From Cytophagaceae bacterium (GTDB lineage: Bacteria; Bacteroidota; Bacteroidia; Cytophagales; Spirosomataceae): 64,000 nucleotides of DNA. Shown here one piece after another: positions 35,552-45,093 of this stretch. Positions within the stretch are counted from its first letter, which is position 1. Each line of letters starts with the position of its first letter. A program made the translations under genes and the position numbers. The notes below the pieces were generated by a model. That model was not told the origin of the DNA. It was given only the letters and a program-made list of their open reading frames with translations, and ran no database searches. Where the stretch lies: positions 1 to 64,000 of the forward strand of contig JAIXOL010000025.1 of the NCBI GenBank assembly GCA_027486845.1. The letters run 5' to 3'.

Positions 35552-36508
35552 GTGAATACAAACAATGCCACGAATAAGGGTTTGGTACTAATTGCCGACG
35601 AAATGCACTTAAGTTTAATACCAATGCTCGAAAAATTGGGTTACGAGCCTGTTTATCAACCTAAAATTGCGAGAAATGAAATCATAGAAAAGTTAAATAA
35701 TTATGTTGGACTGATTTTGAGAAGCAAGACTTTCGTAGATGCTGAATTATTGCAGAATGCTCACCATTTAAGATTTATTGGTAGGGCAGGAGCTGGACTT
35801 GATTTGATTGATATTGATTATGTTGAGAGTAAAGGAATTGCACTTTTTGCAGCAAACGAAGGAAATAGAGTTGCGGTAGCCGAACACGTTCTTGGCATGA
35901 CTTTGTGCTTGATGAATAATATTGTTATTGCCGACAGTGAAGTAAGAATTGGAGTTTGGCAACGAGAAAGAAATAGAGGTTTTCAGCTATTGGGAAAAAC
36001 AGTTGGCATTATTGGCTATGGTAATAACGGCTCAGAAACAGCCAAAAGATTTAAAGCCTTTGGTTGTAAAGTGCTGGCTTATGATAAATTCAAAACTGGT
36101 TTCACTGACGAATTTGTAGAGGAATCTACAATGGAAAATATTTTTGAAAACGCCGAAGTTTTGAGTTTACATATTCCATTGACTAATGAGAGTAATCAAT
36201 TGGTGAATTCCTCTTATTTGTCAAAGTTTAGGTTTAATATATTTTTTATCAATGCTTCTCGTGGCGAAATTGTTTCGCTTGAAGCAGTGGCTGATGCTAT
36301 CGAAAAAGGCAAAATAATTGGAGCAGGCTTAGATGTTTTAGAAAATGAAAAACTTCAAAAACTTACAACCGAACAAAAAGCAATATTTGATAGAATTACT
36401 GCTTCAAAAAAGGTGATTTTTACACCACATATTGCGGGGTGGACGTTTGATTCTTATGTGAAAATTAATGAAGTATTGGTCGAAAAAATTTCGACAATAT
36501 TAGAATGA
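35552..36508 (+). CDS. D-isomer-specific 2-hydroxyacid dehydrogenase
   Basis: A 318-residue NAD-dependent dehydrogenase of the SerA family without an ACT domain. GKTVGIIGYGNNGSETAKRF forms the Rossmann dinucleotide site (GYGNNG is a variant of GxGxxG). The catalytic residues are the Arg of NASRGEIV, the Glu of DVLENEK and the His of FTPHIAGW. It may be phosphoglycerate dehydrogenase in serine synthesis or a glyoxylate/hydroxypyruvate reductase; the sequence does not decide. The start is a GTG at 35552, because no in-frame ATG occurs before the conserved region. Confidence 0.88.
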   Translation: MNTNNATNKGLVLIADEMHLSLIPMLEKLGYEPVYQPKIARNEIIEKLNNYVGLILRSKTFVDAELLQNAHHLRFIGRAGAGLDLIDIDYVESKGIALFAANEGNRVAVAEHVLGMTLCLMNNIVIADSEVRIGVWQRERNRGFQLLGKTVGIIGYGNNGSETAKRFKAFGCKVLAYDKFKTGFTDEFVEESTMENIFENAEVLSLHIPLTNESNQLVNSSYLSKFRFNIFFINASRGEIVSLEAVADAIEKGKIIGAGLDVLENEKLQKLTTEQKAIFDRITASKKVIFTPHIAGWTFDSYVKINEVLVEKISTILE

Positions 36509-36572
36509 TTCCGGCTCAAATTTCAACAAACAATGTCAGAATTTGTGTTTTTGAGTAAAAATCAATCATAAA

Positions 36573-36601
36573 TTGTTAATATTAATATTTTATTACCTTT
36601 G
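36573..36601 (+). promoter_or_regulatory. Promoter of the GH140-like gene
   Basis: TTG at 36573-36575 and TACCTTTG at 36594-36601 with an 18-nt spacer fit the Bacteroidota promoter form. The -7 box lies 22 nt before the ATG at 36624. Confidence 0.55.
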
Positions 36602-36623
36602 ATGTTTTACAACTAATCAACCC

Positions 36624-37994
36624 ATGAAATTGACAATTAGACGTTTTTCAACTCTATTTTTTTTGCTAGTTTGTTTCCAATCTATAGCTCAAACCTTCTC
36701 TGTCAGCGAAAACAAGCGTTATTTGCTAAAAGAGAATAAGCCATTTATATGGGTAGGCGATACCGCATGGGAGCTTTTTCATGCCCTCGACCGTGATTCG
36801 ACTACATTTTATTTAAGCAAGCGAGCAACACAAGGTTTTACAATCATTCAAGCAGTTGCTTTGGCCGAATTAGATGGTTTGAATAGTCCGAATGCTTACG
36901 GAGATAAACCTTTGGTGAATAATGATCCAACCCAACCCAATGAAGCATATTTCAAACATGTTGATTTTGTAATAGATAAGGCCGCTGAATTTGGTCTAAA
37001 TATCGGCTTATTACCAACTTGGGGTGATAAAATTTTTAAAGACCGTTGGGGAAACGGACCCGAAATATTTAATACTGAAAATGCTAAAATCTATGGAAAT
37101 TGGATTGCAAATAGGTATAAAAACCGAAAAAATATCATTTGGATTTTAGGTGGTGACCGTAATCCAAGAGAAGGTTCTCAAGATTTGGCGATTTGGCGAG
37201 CTATGGCAAGTGGAATTGTTGAGGCGTTTGGAGGGAATGAAAAGGTTTTAATTACTTTTCATCCACAGCCAAATAAAAATGGGGCAAGTGAGTGGTTTCA
37301 TGATGACAGTTGGTTCGATTTCAATATGTATCAAACTGGTCACTGCCGAGATAATGATGTTTTTAATCTAATCAAACGCTCTTATGAACGCCAAAATATA
37401 AAGCCTGTTATCGATGGTGAACCAGTTTATGAAGACCACCCAGTTTGTTTCAACGCCAATGATTTAGGCACTACCAATGCTTATGATGTTAGAAAAGCAC
37501 TTTATTTAGATGTTTTTGCAGGTGCATTTGGCTTTACTTATGGCTGTCATGATGTTTGGCAAATGTTTCGCCAAAATGTTCTTCCAGTCAATAGCCCACA
37601 TTTATATTGGAAAGCCGCCCTTGAATTACCCGCAGCAAATCAAGTGAAATATTTGAGAAGATTGATTGAATCACGACCAATTTTGGATAGGATTCCTGAC
37701 CAGTCATTGATACTTGAAAATGTCAATTCAGCATATGAGCGTATTCAAGCTACTCGTGGTAATGATTACATTTTTGCTTATTCAGTCTCCGGAAAATCTT
37801 TTACTGTTAATTTAGGGAAAATCTCTGGCAGTCAGCTAATTGGCTACTGGTTTAATCCTAAAAATGGTCAAATTAAAGAACTTGGAAGTTTTGAAAATAA
37901 TGGTACAAAACAGTTTAATCCACCAACTTCGGGGTATGGTCAAGATTGGGTTTTGGTATTAGATGATGCTTCTAAGAAATATCCCAAACCTTGA
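36624..37994 (+). CDS. DUF4038 glycoside hydrolase, GH140-like
   Basis: A 456-residue exported protein with a Sec signal peptide ending at SIAQ (residue 22). The DUF4038 TIM-barrel domain spans about 30-360 and contains PFIWVGDTAWELFHAL, GLLPTWGDK, WILGGDRNP and the acidic PVIDGEPVYEDHP. A C-terminal beta domain (about 370-450) matches the putative collagen-binding domain that often follows DUF4038. The best-studied relatives are apiosidases of family GH140 acting on rhamnogalacturonan II. No TonB-linked transport genes are nearby, so it is not part of a polysaccharide utilization locus here. Confidence 0.88.
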   Translation: MKLTIRRFSTLFFLLVCFQSIAQTFSVSENKRYLLKENKPFIWVGDTAWELFHALDRDSTTFYLSKRATQGFTIIQAVALAELDGLNSPNAYGDKPLVNNDPTQPNEAYFKHVDFVIDKAAEFGLNIGLLPTWGDKIFKDRWGNGPEIFNTENAKIYGNWIANRYKNRKNIIWILGGDRNPREGSQDLAIWRAMASGIVEAFGGNEKVLITFHPQPNKNGASEWFHDDSWFDFNMYQTGHCRDNDVFNLIKRSYERQNIKPVIDGEPVYEDHPVCFNANDLGTTNAYDVRKALYLDVFAGAFGFTYGCHDVWQMFRQNVLPVNSPHLYWKAALELPAANQVKYLRRLIESRPILDRIPDQSLILENVNSAYERIQATRGNDYIFAYSVSGKSFTVNLGKISGSQLIGYWFNPKNGQIKELGSFENNGTKQFNPPTSGYGQDWVLVLDDASKKYPKP

Positions 37995-38003
37995 CATGTT
38001 TTT

Positions 38004-38050
38004 GGCCATTCATAATTAAAATTTAAATTTTTATTATGAATGGCTGTTTT
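38004..38050. terminator. Terminator between convergent genes
   Basis: GCCATTCATAAT (38005-38016) and ATTATGAATGGC (38033-38044) form a 12-bp perfect stem. It is followed by TGTTTT on the plus strand. It separates the GH140-like gene and the protease gene. Confidence 0.75.
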
Positions 38051-38066
38051 AAGAATAAAGAGATTC

Positions 38067-39278
38067 CTAACGGCGTTTTTTTCTATCTTCTTCTTCTTCT
38101 TCTTCTTCCTCCTCTTCTTCCACTTCTTCTTCCACTTCTTCTTCCTCTTCCTCTTCCTCTTCCTCTTCCTCCTCTTCTTCTTCTTCTTCTTCTACACCAT
38201 CACCATAACTAAAACTATAATTTTCTTCTATTGCATTTTCTACGCAAAGTGTTTCTAGGTCAACAATAAAATCATCAGGATTTTCGGTCAATATCTCGAA
38301 ATTATTAATGTAAGTATATTCAATTCCGTCTTCTTCTTTCGTTTCATAATCGAAGTAAAAATCTTCTTCGTTTTCAACGTATTCCAAACAGAGTTCTTCT
38401 AATTTTGTAGCAAAATCTTCACAATCTTCAGTTTCTATCCAAAAATCTGTCACGTATATCATTCCATCAACCACAAAACTTGACTCTTCAGATTCATCCC
38501 ATACACCTTCACTAAAATCAAGATTTTCAACAGACTTTATTATCCATGAATCATGTCCATTATAGTCTTTATTGATTACATAGTCATAAGGAATATAACA
38601 ATAACCTTTATCGCCCCAATCTTTTCCCCATGAATTTCTTATAATGAAAACTTTATCGGGTTCAGAATAGCCAACACAGAGCATGGCATGCCAACCATGC
38701 GTTTCACGAACATTGTCTGAAGCTTTTGGCATAGGTACCCGACCTTTATTTTTTGTGGCACTATCAAATGACTCAAATGTATTGATGCAAAAAGAAATTG
38801 GATAACCTTCAGCAAGTGTATGTTTCCAGATTTCGAGGTCTGTTTCGATATATTCAGCATCAACAATTTTGAAGTTTGAGCCATGGTCGTAAGCAGTCTG
38901 GTCGGGTTCATCAAGAATCATAGTATCATCATTTGGCCATAATTCTTCTGAGCATGCACCGTATTCTTTTAAGCCTTCTATGGCATTATACATAACAGAG
39001 CCACAATCTTTATCAGCGGCTTCACCTAGCCAACGTGCATTGTAATAAATATATAATCGACTAATATCTGCAGAATCCCCGTTATTTCGCTTGGCTAAAT
39101 ATTCGTAAGCACCCGCAAAAGCATTTGCAACACAGCTATTTCCTACTTGCATTTCTACTTCAGTTAGGTGTTCTCTTAAATCAACTTTTGGTGGGATTGA
39201 TTTGAGCTTTCCGGCCTCTTTTTTCTTTACATTCGCAGGAATAGCTCCTGCCAAATAACCTCCGATTCGGTTTGCCAT
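38067..39278 (-). CDS. Papain-like cysteine protease with poly-Glu tail
   Basis: A 403-residue C1-family protease without a signal peptide. The oxyanion Gln44 and catalytic Cys49 lie in MQVGNSCVANAFAGAYEY; His197 is in THGWHAMLCVGY and Asn215 in RNSWGKDWGDKGY. After the catalytic domain (about 30-255), residues 279-311 and 327-358 are related to each other (FWIETEDCEDF / FEILTENPDDF, then LEELCLEY / LETLCVEN), a tandem duplication. From residue 363 about 33 residues are almost all Glu, ending DRKKRR. The Glu tract is encoded by GAA/GAG triplets. The family is usually digestive; the cytoplasmic-looking N-terminus is odd. The substrate is unknown. Confidence 0.85.
   Translation of the reverse strand: MANRIGGYLAGAIPANVKKKEAGKLKSIPPKVDLREHLTEVEMQVGNSCVANAFAGAYEYLAKRNNGDSADISRLYIYYNARWLGEAADKDCGSVMYNAIEGLKEYGACSEELWPNDDTMILDEPDQTAYDHGSNFKIVDAEYIETDLEIWKHTLAEGYPISFCINTFESFDSATKNKGRVPMPKASDNVRETHGWHAMLCVGYSEPDKVFIIRNSWGKDWGDKGYCYIPYDYVINKDYNGHDSWIIKSVENLDFSEGVWDESEESSFVVDGMIYVTDFWIETEDCEDFATKLEELCLEYVENEEDFYFDYETKEEDGIEYTYINNFEILTENPDDFIVDLETLCVENAIEENYSFSYGDGVEEEEEEEEEEEEEEEEEEEVEEEVEEEEEEEEEEEDRKKRR
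38088..38192. repeat. Trinucleotide microsatellite coding poly-Glu
   Basis: More than 100 nt of TTC/CTC triplets (GAA/GAG on the coding strand) lie at the 3' end of the protease gene. Slippage here would change tail length in steps of one Glu without shifting the frame. Confidence 0.9.
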
Positions 39279-39433
39279 GATTGAGTTGTAAGTTTATAAA
39301 TGATTAGGCATTAAATTTTTTCAAAAATATATAATTACCTATTAAGAAGTTTATTAAAGCCTAAAAAAATTATAAACTGTTTCAATCAAAAAGTAATCTG
39401 ATATTTTAAATGTAGCATTCATGTAATTAAAGT

Positions 39434-39468
39434 AAATAGGGGCAGAATTTTCTGCCCCTATTTTTACT
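39434..39468 (-). terminator. Terminator of the ybeY operon
   Basis: AAATAGGGGCAGA (39434-39446) and TCTGCCCCTATTT (39451-39463) make a perfect 13-bp stem with a 4-nt loop, 22 nt beyond the ybeY stop. The T run is on the plus side; on the minus strand the tract is TTTACTTT. Confidence 0.85.
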
Positions 39469-39485
39469 TTAATTTTGTTGTAGTT

Positions 39486-39899
39486 TTACCAAAGCCTAAT
39501 ATAGTAATCTTCTTTGTCTCGCATTTGCTTTTCGTCTTCATCGGTTTTATCAAAATAACCGCAAAGGTGTAATACACCATGAACAATTACACGCTTAAAT
39601 TCTTGTTCGAAGGTTGTATTGAAATCTTGGGTATTATCTATTATGCGTTCTATACTCACAAAAATATCTCCCTCAATCAGCTGATCTTCTTCCGAATTAT
39701 CAAAAGTGATGATATCAGTAAGTGTGTCATGCTCGAGATATTCAACATTTATTGTATGTAAATATTCATCATTACAAAAAATATAGTTGATTTCTAATAA
39801 CTCAAAACCTTCGGATTCGATGACTGACTTTAACCATCGCTTAGTTTTTATTGGGTTTAAAACCTTAAAATCGATTGCTTCTGCGTGAAAATTTATCAT
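39486..39899 (-). CDS. ybeY: Endoribonuclease YbeY
   Basis: A 137-residue metal-dependent RNase that matures 16S rRNA and helps in ribosome quality control. The signature VIVHGVLHLCGY supplies His107 and His111; the third ligand, His in most bacteria, is Asp117 here. From memory, other Bacteroidota YbeY proteins also have Asp there, so it is probably active. DIITFDNSEED and GDIFVSIERI are further family blocks. The start codon overlaps the stop of the upstream MMPL gene by 4 nt, so the two are translationally coupled. Confidence 0.92.
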   Translation of the reverse strand: MINFHAEAIDFKVLNPIKTKRWLKSVIESEGFELLEINYIFCNDEYLHTINVEYLEHDTLTDIITFDNSEEDQLIEGDIFVSIERIIDNTQDFNTTFEQEFKRVIVHGVLHLCGYFDKTDEDEKQMRDKEDYYIRLW

Positions 39900-42238
39900 T
39901 TTGCTTTGTTTCTACTATTATCTAAAGTCATCAATAATGCAGGAAGCAAAATCAGATTGGCAATCATACCCATCAACAATGTAATAGAAATAAGGCTACC
40001 TAAATAAACAGTACCCTTGAAATTTGAAACTGCAAATATTCCGAAGCCAAAAAACAAAATAATAGCGGTGTAAAACATACTAATCCCTGTGTACATGATG
40101 GTTTCATTGATTGCTTCAGAAACTGTTTTGTTATGATGCTTTAGTTCGTCTTTATATTTTGTGAGGAAATAAATTGTTCCATCCGAAGAAATACCAAAGG
40201 CGATACTAAATACTAAAATCGTAGTTGGTTTAAGTGGAATACCAAAATAACCCATTACGCCTGCTGTAATGATAAGTGGCAAAATACTTGGAATTGTTGA
40301 AATAAGTATCATTCGTGCATCAAAAAACTGAGTAGCCATTACGATACAAATCAATCCAATTGCCCAAAGGGTACTTTCAATTAAATTTTGGAGTAAATAA
40401 TCATTCCCTTTCATAAAAACTACGCCATTACCTGTGATTTTGGCATTGATTTGTTCTTCTTTTGGTAGCCATTGCTTAGCTTCTCGGTCATAATTGAAGA
40501 TTGTATCAATTTTTGGCTGTAAGGTTTCAACTAATTCTCTGATTCTTACTGTACCATTATCGCCACATTGAAAACTCACACGTGTAAATTGTTTGGTACT
40601 GTCGATAAATGGAGTTGCCAAATTTTCTTTTCCTTTGACTGTGCCAACATATTCTGATAATTTTTGCAATTCAAAGGTTCCAGGTAATTGAAAATATTTA
40701 GGGTCACCACCACGATAACCTTGATAAACTAACTTTATGGCTTCAACCAAAGATATAGGATTTGTAAAATCATCATACTTAGCAAATTCTCTTTGCATTA
40801 CTTTGATTTTATTCAAAACCTGTGGGTTCAAAACGCCATTTTCTTTTTTTGTATCAATTACCACCTCAAAAGGAACAATTCCATGAAAATGCTTTTCAAT
40901 AAATTTTAAATCTGCATAAATGGGGTCGTTTTGCGGAAGGTCATCGACGATATAGCCTACAGCTTTTAGGCGGCTCATACCAAAGGTAAAAACTACTACC
41001 AAAATTGCGATAAACCAATACAAACTAGTTCGTTTGGTGTGTACGATTTTGTTTACATAACGCAAAAATGCCGTAAGGTTTTTATTGTCAAGGTGTCTTA
41101 CATTTTTAGCACTTGGCGGAGCTGAATAACTGAAAAATATTGGAATCAATATTAATGAAATAGCCCAAGTTGACATAACAGCGATGGCCGCAACCAAGCC
41201 AAATTCTAATAAAAGAGGGCTGCCTGTAAAGTAAAACACAAAGAAACCAATAAAAGTAGTTACGTTTGCTAAGAATGTAGTTTTACCTATTTTTTCTATA
41301 GAAACCGCCAAAGCACGCATTTTATCGTTATGCTTTAAGAATTCTTCTTGATATTTGTTTACCAAGAAGATGGTATTTGGAATACCAATTACGATAATTA
41401 ATGGTGGGATTAGTCCAGTCAAAATGGTGATTTTGTAACCAAAAAGTACAATGTATCCAACCGACCAAATTACCGAAATAATAACGAGTAATGAAGTATA
41501 AAGAACCGTTCGAATCGAACGAAAAAAGATGTAAAGAATTCCGATTGTTACTAAAAAAGCTAAACCAAGAAAACGTATTAATTCGGTCGAAACTTTTGAA
41601 ATAAAGTTTGTACGAATAAACGGCATTCCTGAAAAATGAACTTTGATATTACTTTTTACACCAAATTCGCGTGCTACAGACTCAATTTCTCTTGAAATAG
41701 AAATACGACCTTTGCTATTAAGTCTAGATTGGTCAAATGTAACTGCCATCAAATGTGCATGCCCTTCTTTGCTATAAATAACACCTCTATAAAAAGGCAA
41801 TTTGTTGATTTTTTCTTTAATCGAATCAACTTCTGCTTGTGTTGTTGGACGCTTGGGTACAAGAGGAGGGAAGTTGAATTTTTTTTCAACACTATCTTTT
41901 TCGATTCCAAATAAATTTGTATTTGATAATACATTTTTGATGCCTTCAATACTTTTTATTTTTTTACTCAAATCATACCATTGATTGAATGTTTCGAGTT
42001 CGTAAATTTTATCAGTTTCTATGGCAATCACCATAACATTACCATCTTCACCAAAACGTTGTTTGAAATCTTCGTATATTTTGAAATTTTCGTCGCTTTT
42101 AGGAAGAATCCTTGCCAATTCATAAGACATTGTAATTTTGGATGCCATAAAACCCATAAAAAGGGTCGTGACGAACACCATAAATAACCAAGTCTTACGA
42201 TTTTTTAAAATAAGTTTTGAAAGATTATACCAGAACAT
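39896..42238 (-). CDS. MMPL/RND family transporter
   Basis: A 780-residue membrane protein with an N-terminal helix (about 16-35), a large periplasmic domain, five to six helices around 215-385, a second periplasmic domain and a matching C-terminal helix set (about 620-775). The duplicated layout is that of MMPL/SSD-type RND transporters. The second helix of each set carries the expected polar pattern (GIPNTIFLVNKYQEEF; FGISSDGTIYFLTKY). Related proteins export lipids or hopanoids; the cargo here is unknown. It is cotranscribed with ybeY, which is a frequent gene order in this group. Confidence 0.88.
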   Translation of the reverse strand: MFWYNLSKLILKNRKTWLFMVFVTTLFMGFMASKITMSYELARILPKSDENFKIYEDFKQRFGEDGNVMVIAIETDKIYELETFNQWYDLSKKIKSIEGIKNVLSNTNLFGIEKDSVEKKFNFPPLVPKRPTTQAEVDSIKEKINKLPFYRGVIYSKEGHAHLMAVTFDQSRLNSKGRISISREIESVAREFGVKSNIKVHFSGMPFIRTNFISKVSTELIRFLGLAFLVTIGILYIFFRSIRTVLYTSLLVIISVIWSVGYIVLFGYKITILTGLIPPLIIVIGIPNTIFLVNKYQEEFLKHNDKMRALAVSIEKIGKTTFLANVTTFIGFFVFYFTGSPLLLEFGLVAAIAVMSTWAISLILIPIFFSYSAPPSAKNVRHLDNKNLTAFLRYVNKIVHTKRTSLYWFIAILVVVFTFGMSRLKAVGYIVDDLPQNDPIYADLKFIEKHFHGIVPFEVVIDTKKENGVLNPQVLNKIKVMQREFAKYDDFTNPISLVEAIKLVYQGYRGGDPKYFQLPGTFELQKLSEYVGTVKGKENLATPFIDSTKQFTRVSFQCGDNGTVRIRELVETLQPKIDTIFNYDREAKQWLPKEEQINAKITGNGVVFMKGNDYLLQNLIESTLWAIGLICIVMATQFFDARMILISTIPSILPLIITAGVMGYFGIPLKPTTILVFSIAFGISSDGTIYFLTKYKDELKHHNKTVSEAINETIMYTGISMFYTAIILFFGFGIFAVSNFKGTVYLGSLISITLLMGMIANLILLPALLMTLDNSRNKAK

Positions 42239-42364
42239 AAATAAGGTTTTTCAGTAGTCAGAAATTTTCAAGGATTCTTTATATGGAGGCTACGAATTAC
42301 AAAATTACGTTTTTTTTAAGTATTGTCTAAGTAATTTATGTGGAATTCTATTCAGCAAGAAAAC

Positions 42365-43351
42365 CTAAGAGGTAAAATGTTTTTCTAAAAGTAAATTAGC
42401 TCCTTGAATCGGCAAAATCATTTCCGAAAGTACTTGGTCTGAGATTGATTTGAAGTTTTCTTTTACATTTTTATCACTAAAAAATTTCAATTCGAGGTAT
42501 TGTTTGATGTAGTCATGCATCCAATTTAAGCTTTGTTCTTGGCGATTCTTTTTCCAAAAATCATTTTCTTTCATTTGATTTTCAAAATCAATAATTACTT
42601 GCCAAATTTCAAATAATCCTTTTTTTTCTAAGGCAGAGCAAGTAAGCACAGGCGGATACCAATTATTTAAAGAAGGTGGAAAAAGATGTAAAGCATTTAC
42701 ATACTCCATTCGTGCATTTTTTGCATTTTGATTATTATTTCCATCGGCTTTTGTGATAGCAATGGCATCGGCCATTTCCATGATTCCACGTTTAATTCCC
42801 TGCAATTCATCGCCTGCACCTGAAAGCATCAAGAGTAAAAAAAAATCAACCATGCCTTTTATAAGAGTTTCTGATTGACCAACTCCAACTGTTTCAATAA
42901 TTATGACCTCAAAACCTGCTGCTTCGCACAAAAGCATGGTTTCTCGTGTTTTGTTGGCAACACCTCCAAGAGTATTTCCAGAGGGGGAGGGACGAATATA
43001 AGCAGAATCGTCGTGTGCTAATTCTTCCATACGAGTTTTATCGCCCATAATACTACCTTTGGTACGCTGACTAGATGGATCAATCGCCAAGACTGCAATT
43101 TTTTTGTTGATTGTTGTAAGATACTTCCCAAAAGCCTCTATAAATGTGCTTTTGCCAACTCCTGGTGCACCTGTTATTCCTATTCTAATTCCTTTTCCAG
43201 TATAAGGTAAGATTTTTTCTAGGACTTTTTGGGCAATTATTCGATCATTTTCTAACTGACTTTCAATTAATGTAATAGCTCTACTTAAAATAATTCTATT
43301 TCCAGATATTATTCCAGCAATATATTCCTCAGCAGTCAGACGTTTTTGCAT
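42365..43351 (-). CDS. meaB: Methylmalonyl-CoA mutase-associated GTPase MeaB
   Basis: A 328-residue G3E-family GTPase (also called ArgK). The P-loop is GAPGVGKSTF, the switch region contains DPSSQRTKGSIMGDKTRM, and ETVGVGQSE follows. The base-recognition motif is TKADG, with Thr in place of the usual Asn. It protects and reactivates adenosylcobalamin-dependent methylmalonyl-CoA mutase. No mutase gene is in this window. It is divergent from the SDR gene at 43469. Confidence 0.93.
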   Translation of the reverse strand: MQKRLTAEEYIAGIISGNRIILSRAITLIESQLENDRIIAQKVLEKILPYTGKGIRIGITGAPGVGKSTFIEAFGKYLTTINKKIAVLAIDPSSQRTKGSIMGDKTRMEELAHDDSAYIRPSPSGNTLGGVANKTRETMLLCEAAGFEVIIIETVGVGQSETLIKGMVDFFLLLMLSGAGDELQGIKRGIMEMADAIAITKADGNNNQNAKNARMEYVNALHLFPPSLNNWYPPVLTCSALEKKGLFEIWQVIIDFENQMKENDFWKKNRQEQSLNWMHDYIKQYLELKFFSDKNVKENFKSISDQVLSEMILPIQGANLLLEKHFTS

Positions 43352-43468
43352 AAATAATATTTATTTTGAGATGATTTTATTACATTTGAAAAACAAATAT
43401 ATTAAACAAAAAACAATTCCGACAGCTTTTATTCAATCCAAATTCTCAATAAAATTTAGTATTAAAGA

Positions 43469-44185
43469 ATGAAAATTGTACTTATTGGTGCTTCAACGGG
43501 AATTGGCCGTTCGTTAGCCGAATTATATGCTTCACTCGGACATGAGATGGTCATTTCTGGCCGAAGAACTGTATTATTACAAGAAATTAAATATAAATTT
43601 CCGAGGGCAAAAATTCATGTTTTAGAAATGGATGTTGCTCAAACTGATGAGTCTCGTCTAAAAATGGAAGAAGCCGAACAATTGCTTAATGGAATTGATT
43701 TGGTTATTATTAATGCTGGGGTAGGTTTTCAAAAAGCCACTTATGAACAAGAAATGAATACGATTGACATAAATGTTCGTGGATTTACGGCATTGGCTCA
43801 ATGGTCATATAAATATTTTGCTAAAAAAGGAAATGGGCATTTAGTTGGCGTTTCATCTTTGGCTTCGCAAACAGGCAGTGCGTATTCACCTGAGTATCAT
43901 GCTTCAAAGGCATTCATGGCAAATTATATGTCAGGATTACGAATGCGTTCATCTAAATTTAACCCCAATGTTTATGTGACCGATATTCGTCCAGGTTTTG
44001 TAGATACACCCATGACTAAGCAAAATAAAGGAATGTTTTGGGTCGCAACTCCAGAAAAAGCTGCTCAACAGATTGCAGTTGCCATCGCCGCTAGAAAGAA
44101 AGTTGTTTATGTCACTAAACGTTATCAATTAATAGCATGGTTGTTAAACTTATTGCCCGAATGGTTAATAGTCAAATTCTTTTGA
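43469..44185 (+). CDS. Short-chain dehydrogenase/reductase
   Basis: A 238-residue SDR. The cofactor site is GASTGIG, with a following SGRR that favours NADPH. The active site has GVSSLA (Ser) and YHASK (Tyr and Lys), preceded by NAGVG. The C-terminus is hydrophobic and ends with WLLNLLPEWLIVKFF, which may attach it to the membrane. The substrate cannot be told. It is followed after 103 nt by the lipoprotein gene on the same strand. Confidence 0.9.
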   Translation: MKIVLIGASTGIGRSLAELYASLGHEMVISGRRTVLLQEIKYKFPRAKIHVLEMDVAQTDESRLKMEEAEQLLNGIDLVIINAGVGFQKATYEQEMNTIDINVRGFTALAQWSYKYFAKKGNGHLVGVSSLASQTGSAYSPEYHASKAFMANYMSGLRMRSSKFNPNVYVTDIRPGFVDTPMTKQNKGMFWVATPEKAAQQIAVAIAARKKVVYVTKRYQLIAWLLNLLPEWLIVKFF

Positions 44186-44288
44186 TGCTAAAATGCACAC
44201 ATTGTACTCTTTAAATTTATTTGAAAACAAGTTTGTTCAAGAAATCGATTAATATCTGATTTCTTTCTTAAGAAAATTGCCCTAAAAA

Positions 44289-45092
44289 ATGAAAACTAAG
44301 ATTTACATATTTATTTTTTCGGGTCTATATTTATTGTCATGTCAGAAAATTGAAACAGCCCCTTTATGCCGTTTGAATAAATTTATTACTGAGTATCCAG
44401 CAACTAATCTTATTCATCACGATTTAATTTCGATTAAAAATAATCGAATAGAAAAAGTTTACAGCTATGACCTTAAAAATGGTGTAGATACAACTGCTCG
44501 ACAAAGAATTATTTATGTAATTGATGCATTGGGCAAATTATCTCAAATTCGTGATGAATCCAATTTAACGAGGATTATTTTATTCAACTTTATATATAAT
44601 TCAAAAGGAAATGTCGATAAAGTGATTCAGCTAACAAACAATCTTCAAACTAATGAGATTTTATTGGAATATGACGAAAAAAATAGACCTACGGGGGCAA
44701 TAAGTTTAAATCTTGTAGGTTTAAATCGTTCGATTGAGTACGATGCAAAAGGAAATCCATATAGAATTACCCGAGCTGACTTTGGTAGCCCGGCAACGGT
44801 TAACGAACATACTTTTGATGATAAACGCAATTTTTTTGAAGGAATTCCTGATATAGGTTTATATTGGTTGCTGCGTCCGCTATATAATTTTATTCCGTTT
44901 GGAAGTAACAATATTATCGGAACAAAGTTTTATACCATTCAAAGTTTAGAGTTTAAAGAAGTACCAGATATTCGTACAATCAGAGAAACTACCTATAACG
45001 AGCAAGGTTTTCCTGTAGGAATGAATATAGTTTTAGAAAATCAAGGGAGAGCCGTTTCAAGTAAATCGAGATTTGAATATAACTGTGAATAA
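44289..45092 (+). CDS. Hypothetical lipoprotein
   Basis: A 267-residue lipoprotein: the signal peptide ends in LLSC with Cys18 as the acylation site. The rest is composed of strand-turn-strand units with YNSKGNVDKVIQL, YDEKNRPTGAISL, YDAKGNPYRI and YNEQGFPVGMNI, which recall the YD/RHS-like repeats seen in DUF4595-type secreted proteins of Bacteroidota. The stop lies 1 nt from the end of the convergent ispD gene. The function is unknown. Confidence 0.75.
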   Translation: MKTKIYIFIFSGLYLLSCQKIETAPLCRLNKFITEYPATNLIHHDLISIKNNRIEKVYSYDLKNGVDTTARQRIIYVIDALGKLSQIRDESNLTRIILFNFIYNSKGNVDKVIQLTNNLQTNEILLEYDEKNRPTGAISLNLVGLNRSIEYDAKGNPYRITRADFGSPATVNEHTFDDKRNFFEGIPDIGLYWLLRPLYNFIPFGSNNIIGTKFYTIQSLEFKEVPDIRTIRETTYNEQGFPVGMNIVLENQGRAVSSKSRFEYNCE

Positions 45093-45093
45093 A

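Noticed and set aside
36624-37994. A polysaccharide utilization locus around the GH140-like gene
   Set aside because: No SusC/SusD pair, other glycosidases or sensor genes lie nearby; the neighbours are a dehydrogenase and a protease.
38040-38258. Plus-strand frame of 72 codons rich in Phe and Leu
   Set aside because: It is the complement of the poly-Glu microsatellite of the protease gene, where TTC/CTC triplets stay open by chance.
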